From Burkholderiaceae bacterium 26 (GTDB lineage Bacteria; Pseudomonadota; Gammaproteobacteria; Burkholderiales; Burkholderiaceae): a stretch of 64,000 nt of DNA. The notes under the pieces were generated by a model that searched no databases, had not been told where the DNA came from, and saw only the letters and a list, made by a program, of their open reading frames with translations. The stretch is taken from the NCBI GenBank assembly GCA_000955795.1, contig JYOB01000001.1, forward strand, positions 82,292 through 146,291, written 5' to 3'. Positions 59,003 to 64,000 of the stretch are shown here, piece by piece. Position 1 is the stretch's first letter. Every line of letters starts with the position of its first letter. A program made the translations under genes and the position numbers.

Positions 59003-61051
59003 TTGCGCCTGACTGTGACGTCCATCCTGCCCTCTTCGTCCCGCCCGTCGGACGCGCGCGCTGCCGGCGCTGCCCGGCTGCCGGATCCTGGGCCTTTCAG
59101 CACCAGCGGGTTCAACGGTGCACCGGCCATTCGTCCATCGGCGTGGCTGGTGGCGATCGGTGCGGCCGCAGTCGGCACGATTGGCCGGGTGCTGCTCGAA
59201 TCGGCGATGGGCATCCATTTGCCGTTCTATCTTGCCTTTCCGGTGGTGACGATTGCCGCGTGGTATGGCGGCTTCTGGCCGGGGATGCTGGCCATCGTCT
59301 GTTATGCGGGGCTCTTCATCGGGCTGGCCGCGCTGCAAAGCTGGCCTGCCGCTATTCCACTCACGCCAATCCAGATGACGGTGTTTGGGGTGGGTGCGCT
59401 GCTCATCTGCGCGCTGTGTGAGCAGTTGCGCCGGGCCCGCGCCGGGGCTGAACGGCGCGCGCGGGCCGAAACCCAGCAACGCCTATCGCAGCAGCGCCTG
59501 CTGGCCGCACTGCAGGCCTCGCCCATTTCGCTCTACGACGTCGACAACACGATGCACTTCACGTGGGTCCACAACCCCGTGTTCGGCCTGCAGCCCGAGC
59601 AACTCCTCGGGCGAACGGTGCGCGAAGTGTTCGGCCGCCGCGCCGCGTCGCGCCTGACTGAAGCCGGCCAGCACGTCATCGAAACCGGCACGCCTACGCG
59701 CGTGGAGTTCGCTTTCCGTCGGCGCCATACGCAGCGCGTGGTCTACGACGTGGTGGTCATGCCGCTGCGCGACGACACGGGCGAGATCATCGGTCTGACC
59801 AACGCCGTGATCGACATCAGCGAGCGCCGCCAGGCCGAGGCCCGCCGCACGCAGTTGCTCGAAGCCGAATCCCGCGCCCGCGAAGAAGCCGAGCGCGCCA
59901 GCCGCCTGAAAGACGATTTCCTGGCGACGGTCAGCCACGAGCTGCGCACGCCGCTCAACGCGGTGCTGGGCTGGGCGCAATTGCTGAACATGCGCGCCTA
60001 CGATGAAGCGATGTTCAAGCGCGGCATTGAAGCCATCGAGCGCAGCGCCCGTACGCAAGTCCACCTGATCGACGATTTGCTCGACATGTCGGCCATCCTC
60101 TCGGGCAAGGTGCCCCTGGAGGTCGGCCCCGTGGACCTGGCCGACGTGCTGGAGCGCGCGCGCGAGACCATCGAGCCCATGGCGCGCCAGAAGAACATCA
60201 CCATCGATACCGAATTCCTGCCCGTGCCAATGCTGCAAGGCGATGCCGGACGCCTGAAGCAGGTCTTCTGGAACCTGCTGGCCAACGCCGTCAAGTTCAC
60301 GCCCGAGGGTGGGCACATCCGGCTCTCGGTGCACCCGTCGCCCGAAGGCGTGGTCGCCACCGTGCGCGACACCGGCATCGGCATCGAGCCGGCCTTCCTG
60401 CCGCATATTTTTGACCGCTTCCAGCAGGCGGATCTGTCGAGCACGCGCCGACACGGCGGACTCGGCCTGGGGCTGGCGATTGCCAAACAACTGGTCGATC
60501 TGCACCACGGCCGCATCACCGCGGCCAGCAGCGGTGCGGACCGTGGCACCACCATGGCCGTGTCGCTACCGCTGCATGCAGCGCAACCGGGCGAACAGGC
60601 CAACCGAACACCGGGCTTGGTGGCGGGGACGGGCATGCCGACGCTGGACGGCATTCGCGTGCTGGCGGTGGATGACAACCCCGAATCGCTCGGCGTGATC
60701 GCGCTGATGCTGGAGCGCTACGGCGCCGAGGTTGTCACCGTATCCAGTGGGGCTGCCGCACTCGATGCGCTGGAACAAGCAGCCGCCAACGCCTACCCGT
60801 TCGATGCGCTGGTCAGCGACCTCGCCATGCCAGGCATGGACGGCATGCAGCTGGTCCGGGCCGTGCGCGAACGCGGTTTGACCGACCTGCCCGCCATCGC
60901 CGTGACGGCGTTTGCCGACCCGATCCGCCTGAAGGCCGCAAAGGAAGCCGGTTACCAATCCGTCATCACCAAGCCGATCTTCCCGGGCGAGCTGGGCCAC
61001 GTGCTGGCCGCCAATGTGCATCGCAAAACCGGGCCTGAGACGCTGGTGTGA
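59003..61051 (+). CDS. hybrid sensor histidine kinase with C-terminal receiver
   Basis: It encodes 682 residues from a TTG at 59003 (start uncertain). About three membrane segments at 45-135 resemble the DUF4118/KdpD-type sensor region. A PAS domain (about 170-275) precedes the phospho-acceptor [20 protein letters not shown], the ATPase (WNLLANAVKFTPEGGHIRL, GLGLGLAIAKQLVDLH) and a receiver domain (RVLAVDDNPES, phosphorylated Asp in ALVSDLAMPGMDG). No separate regulator gene is adjacent; output may pass to a distant partner. Confidence 0.9.
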   Translation: MRLTVTSILPSSSRPSDARAAGAARLPDPGPFSTSGFNGAPAIRPSAWLVAIGAAAVGTIGRVLLESAMGIHLPFYLAFPVVTIAAWYGGFWPGMLAIVCYAGLFIGLAALQSWPAAIPLTPIQMTVFGVGALLICALCEQLRRARAGAERRARAETQQRLSQQRLLAALQASPISLYDVDNTMHFTWVHNPVFGLQPEQLLGRTVREVFGRRAASRLTEAGQHVIETGTPTRVEFAFRRRHTQRVVYDVVVMPLRDDTGEIIGLTNAVIDISERRQAEARRTQLLEAESRAREEAERASRLKDDFLATVSHELRTPLNAVLGWAQLLNMRAYDEAMFKRGIEAIERSARTQVHLIDDLLDMSAILSGKVPLEVGPVDLADVLERARETIEPMARQKNITIDTEFLPVPMLQGDAGRLKQVFWNLLANAVKFTPEGGHIRLSVHPSPEGVVATVRDTGIGIEPAFLPHIFDRFQQADLSSTRRHGGLGLGLAIAKQLVDLHHGRITAASSGADRGTTMAVSLPLHAAQPGEQANRTPGLVAGTGMPTLDGIRVLAVDDNPESLGVIALMLERYGAEVVTVSSGAAALDALEQAAANAYPFDALVSDLAMPGMDGMQLVRAVRERGLTDLPAIAVTAFADPIRLKAAKEAGYQSVITKPIFPGELGHVLAANVHRKTGPETLV

Positions 61052-61319
61052 CACATCGGCAACCATGCCTTGACGGAATGGTTGACCGAACAAAAGTCAT
61101 TGGCGCAAGTGGCGGCGCATCCGCATACTCATCGGTCTGTGCCGATCGGTGGGCATCTCTCCCCTAGCAGTTGCCAGCACCGGCTCACTCGATCGGCCAG
61201 CTTGCCCTTCCCATGAACCGCGTTCGCGGTTGTCTGCCGTATCCATAAGAACGCCTGAATCCTCCCTGCCCGTCTGGGCTGCGCTGGCATTCCGGGCTCA
61301 GAGAGGAGACTGCATCGCC

Positions 61320-63749
61320 ATGCTTACCCGTTCGCTTCCCATGCTGTTGTCTGCCGTTGCGCTCGGCATTTCTGCGCAGGCCGTTGCCAAAGACGCGCCC
61401 AAGGCGGCCACCCAGACCATCGCCGTACCCGGCCTGTCAAAACCCGCCGACATCCTGATCGACCGCTGGGGCGTGCCGCACATCTACGCCAAGAGCGAAG
61501 ACGACGGCTTCTTCGCCCAAGGCTTCAACGCGGCGCGAGACCGCCTGTTCCAGATCGACTTGTGGCGTCGCCGAGGCCTGGGGCAACTCTCAGAAGTATT
61601 CGGGCCGGCCTATGTCGAGCAGGATCGCGCGACGCGGCTGTTCCTCTATCGCGGTGACATGCAGGTCGAATGGAATCATTACAGCCCCGATGCGCAGCGC
61701 ATTGCCACGCGCTTCGTTGCCGGCATCAACGCGTATGTCGACTGGCTGGCCAAGCATCCGGAGCAGATGCCGTTCGAGTTCCGCAAGCTGAACTACACGC
61801 CCGCGCACTGGGCGCCGGAAGACGTGGTGCGCATCCGCAGCCACGGGCTGACGCGCAATCTGCAATCGGAAGTTGCGCGCGCCAACGTGGCATGCAAGGC
61901 CAACCTTGCCGACGACGCCATCCGCTTCGGCCTGCAGCCTGCCTGGCAAACCCAGTTGCCCGATGGCCTGGACCCGTGCCTGCCGAAGGATCTGCTGAAG
62001 GTCTTCACGCTCGCCACGCAGGGCGTGCGCCTCACGCCTGAATCGCTCAAGGGCGTAGATGTCGACAGCACGCGCGTGGCCGCCGCTGCCAACCTTGAAG
62101 AGACCATGGAGGGCAGCAACAACTGGGTGATCGCACCGGGCAAATCCACCACGGGCCGCGCCGTGATGGCCAACGACCCACACCGCGCGTATTCGGCACC
62201 GAGCCTGCGCTACATCGCCCACGTCAGCACACCCACGCTCGACATCATCGGCGCCGGAGAGCCATCACTGCCGGCCGTGTCGATCGGGCATAACGGGCAC
62301 GTCGCGTTCGGCCTGACCATCTTCAACATTGATCAGGAAGACCTCTACGTCTACGAGCTGAACCCGGTCAACAACAGCGAATACCGCTACAACGGCGGCT
62401 GGGAGCCTTTCACCGTGCTGCACGAAGCCGTGAAGGTGCGCGGCGGTGAGCCCCGCCCCGTCGACCTGACCTTCACGCGCCACGGCCCCGTGATCTACAT
62501 CGATGCCGAGAAGCATCGGGCGTATGCCGTGCGCTCCGCGTGGCTGTCGCCGGGCATGTCGCCGTATTTCGGGTCGGTCGGCTACATGCGTGCGCGTACG
62601 TTCGCGCAGTTCAAGCAATCCATGATGAACTGGGGCGCGCCCACCGAAAACCAAGTCTATGCGGACACGAAGGGCAACATCGGCTGGGTGCCAGGCGGCC
62701 TCGCCCCGATCCGCCCGAACTGGGATGGCCTGCTGCCCGTACCCGGTGACGGCCGCTACGAATGGGCCGGCTTCTGGCGCGGCGATCAACTGCCCAGCGC
62801 CTACAACCCGAAGTCTGGCTACTTCACCTCGTCCAACGAGATGAACCTGCCGCCGGATTACCCGTACCGCGAGCGAAAACTGGGCTTTGAGTGGACCAAT
62901 GGCTCGCGCCATGCGCGCATCGACGAAGTGCTAGCCAAGCTCGACAAGGTGTCGATCGAAGATTCGATGCGCTTGCAGAACGACATGGTGTCGATCCCGG
63001 CGCGCAGGCTAATGGCATTGCTGGCGCCGCTATCGTCCAACGACGCCGACACACAGGCCGCGCTCAATCTGTTCAAGGGCTGGAACGCAACCATGCTGGC
63101 GGATTCTCCGCAGGCCGCGCTGCATGAGGTCTGGTTCACGCATTATCTTGGCCGCGCGTTCAAGAATGCCGTGCTTTCCAAGGCCGGCGCCGAGGCGATG
63201 GCCGCGCCCGATACCGCCGTCATGCTCGACACGCTGGAACACCCGCAAGGCAGCGATCGCAAGTTTGGCGAAGACCCGCAACAGGCCGCGGCCAAGCGCG
63301 ATGCCGTGTTGCTCAACAGCCTGAAACTGGCGTGGAGCGACATGGGCAGGCGCCAGGGCCCGAACCCGCAGGCGTGGAACTGGGGCCAGCTGCACCACAA
63401 CCTGAACGCCCATCCATTTGCTGCCATCGTCGACGAGGCGACGCGCGCCAAGCTCAACGTCGGCCCCACGCCTGAAGGCGGCAGCCCCTACACGCCAAAC
63501 CAATCCACGTATCGCGCGAGCGATTTCCTGCAGACCAACGGCCCGTCTTTCCGCACGGTGGTGGACGTCGGCAACTGGGACAACTCGCGCGCCGTCAACC
63601 TGCCCGGCCAGTCGGGCGACCCTGACAGTCCGCACTACCGCGACCTGGCACCGCTGTGGCTCAAGGGCGAATACTTCCCGCTGCTGTATTCGCGCAAGGC
63701 GGTGGAAGCCGCGACCGAGTCGCGCGTGCATCTGGTGCCGGGGAAGTGA
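61320..63749 (+). CDS. penicillin-acylase-family N-terminal-nucleophile hydrolase
   Basis: It encodes 809 residues. The ATG at 61320 opens a signal peptide that ends near AVAKDAP. The alpha chain (IDRWGVPHIYAKSEDDGFFA, AARDRLFQIDLWRRRGLGQL) is followed by a linker. The self-processing site is EGSNNWVIAPGKSTTG, whose Ser266 becomes the catalytic N-terminal residue of the beta chain. VSIGHNGHVAFGLTIF and NQVYADTKGNIGW fit as well. It is a periplasmic amidase; substrates in the family include beta-lactams and acyl-homoserine lactones, and the sequence alone does not decide. Confidence 0.9.
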   Translation: MLTRSLPMLLSAVALGISAQAVAKDAPKAATQTIAVPGLSKPADILIDRWGVPHIYAKSEDDGFFAQGFNAARDRLFQIDLWRRRGLGQLSEVFGPAYVEQDRATRLFLYRGDMQVEWNHYSPDAQRIATRFVAGINAYVDWLAKHPEQMPFEFRKLNYTPAHWAPEDVVRIRSHGLTRNLQSEVARANVACKANLADDAIRFGLQPAWQTQLPDGLDPCLPKDLLKVFTLATQGVRLTPESLKGVDVDSTRVAAAANLEETMEGSNNWVIAPGKSTTGRAVMANDPHRAYSAPSLRYIAHVSTPTLDIIGAGEPSLPAVSIGHNGHVAFGLTIFNIDQEDLYVYELNPVNNSEYRYNGGWEPFTVLHEAVKVRGGEPRPVDLTFTRHGPVIYIDAEKHRAYAVRSAWLSPGMSPYFGSVGYMRARTFAQFKQSMMNWGAPTENQVYADTKGNIGWVPGGLAPIRPNWDGLLPVPGDGRYEWAGFWRGDQLPSAYNPKSGYFTSSNEMNLPPDYPYRERKLGFEWTNGSRHARIDEVLAKLDKVSIEDSMRLQNDMVSIPARRLMALLAPLSSNDADTQAALNLFKGWNATMLADSPQAALHEVWFTHYLGRAFKNAVLSKAGAEAMAAPDTAVMLDTLEHPQGSDRKFGEDPQQAAAKRDAVLLNSLKLAWSDMGRRQGPNPQAWNWGQLHHNLNAHPFAAIVDEATRAKLNVGPTPEGGSPYTPNQSTYRASDFLQTNGPSFRTVVDVGNWDNSRAVNLPGQSGDPDSPHYRDLAPLWLKGEYFPLLYSRKAVEAATESRVHLVPGK

Positions 63750-63762
63750 GGACACGATGAGC

Positions 63763-63807
63763 AAAAAAAAAAACGCCACCGCAAATAACGCGGTGGCGTT
63801 TTTTTTT
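63763..63807 (+). terminator. strong rho-independent terminator
   Basis: A 10-bp perfect stem, ACGCCACCGC / GCGGTGGCGT, with a 7-nt loop is flanked by ten A on the left and nine T on the right, so it can work on both strands. It lies just after the acylase gene. Confidence 0.93.
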
Positions 63808-63871
63808 ACCCAACAAGAACACAGCTGGGCACCAACACAGGCACACGACGGTTTGGCCGTACCCTGCCCTA

Positions 63872-63985
63872 GATGGCGCCTTGAATTTCTGTTGCAGAGA
63901 GGAAAAAGAGCGCAGGCCTGTTTGAGCGAAGCGAGTTGCCTGCGCTCCCTCTCTGCGACATAAATTCAAGGAGTGGGCCGCCATC
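63872..63985. repeat. 114-bp inverted repeat with stacked perfect inner stem
   Basis: The outer arms GATGGCGCC-CTTGAATTT-type (63872-63902) and their complement (63948-63985) pair over about 30 bp with a few mismatches and a 7-base bulge. Directly inside, GAGCGCAGGC (63908-63917) pairs perfectly with GCCTGCGCTC (63938-63947). The loop reads CTGTTTGAGCGAAGCGAGTT. No gene is visible in it before the window ends. Confidence 0.75.
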
Positions 63986-64000
63986 TTGGGCGCGCCTTTC

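Noticed and set aside
63754..63810. Short frame ATGAGCAAAAAAAAAAACG after the acylase gene
   Set aside because: It runs straight through the terminator hairpin and has no proper ribosome-binding site; chance.

Overview
The window is GC-rich, densely packed proteobacterial DNA. Gene content and protein style (LysR, AraC and LuxR regulators, DUF3175, dodecin, an Hrp2-like type III secretion gene order) point to a beta-proteobacterium of the Burkholderiaceae, most likely Ralstonia; the genus is an inference. No tRNA, rRNA, CRISPR array or insertion sequence is visible. Almost every gene pair is tightly spaced, and many overlap as ATGA.

Layout. (1) 1-5879, minus strand: an exopolysaccharide operon in the order wecB, family-2 glycosyltransferase, bactofilin-like barrier protein, secreted protein of unknown function, and a polysaccharide deacetylase cut by the window edge. 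(2) 6437-10795: an MFS carrier, a DUF1445 (D-glutamate-cyclase-like) protein, glutaminase glsA and a LysR regulator. (3) 11108-18844: a 2578-residue protein, the most unusual object here. It joins a DUF4781-like region, a D-glutamate-cyclase-like domain (DUF4392), an Asp/Glu racemase with both catalytic cysteines, a second, degraded DUF4392 domain, and a C-terminal LysM. (4) 18909-35854: a nearly complete type III secretion system. Thirteen genes from sctV to sctU run on the minus strand. luxR, sctQ, sctR and a VirB1-type lytic transglycosylase run divergently, and a second LuxR-type regulator follows. No autoinducer synthase is present. SctU lacks its conserved NPTH self-cleavage motif, and sctQ carries a strong internal ribosome-binding site and ATG.

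(5) 36185-39044: modBC behind a good ModE operator, a flavodoxin-like protein and modE, without modA. (6) 39103-43192: a membrane protein, a PAS-GAF-PAS-GGDEF-EAL protein, and a gap holding a probable small RNA or attenuator. (7) 43193-49551: small secreted proteins, two AraC regulators, a universal stress protein, and a sensor kinase / response regulator / CpxP-Spy-like envelope-stress set. (8) 49644-63749: an EamA exporter, a TerC-CBS-CorC protein, a di-haem peroxidase divergent from a phosphoesterase lipoprotein, dodecin, small proteins, an MFS exporter, a hybrid histidine kinase and a penicillin-acylase-family enzyme. The window ends in a strong terminator and a 114-bp inverted repeat.

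How the parts may connect (inference): the giant protein lies convergent to the end of the sct operon. Its promoter region carries sequence motifs shared with the sctV/luxR divergent promoter, so it is a good candidate for a T3SS-delivered protein. Glutaminase, racemase and both halves of a D-glutamate cyclase within 11 kb suggest a theme of glutamine to L-Glu to D-Glu to 5-oxo-D-proline chemistry.
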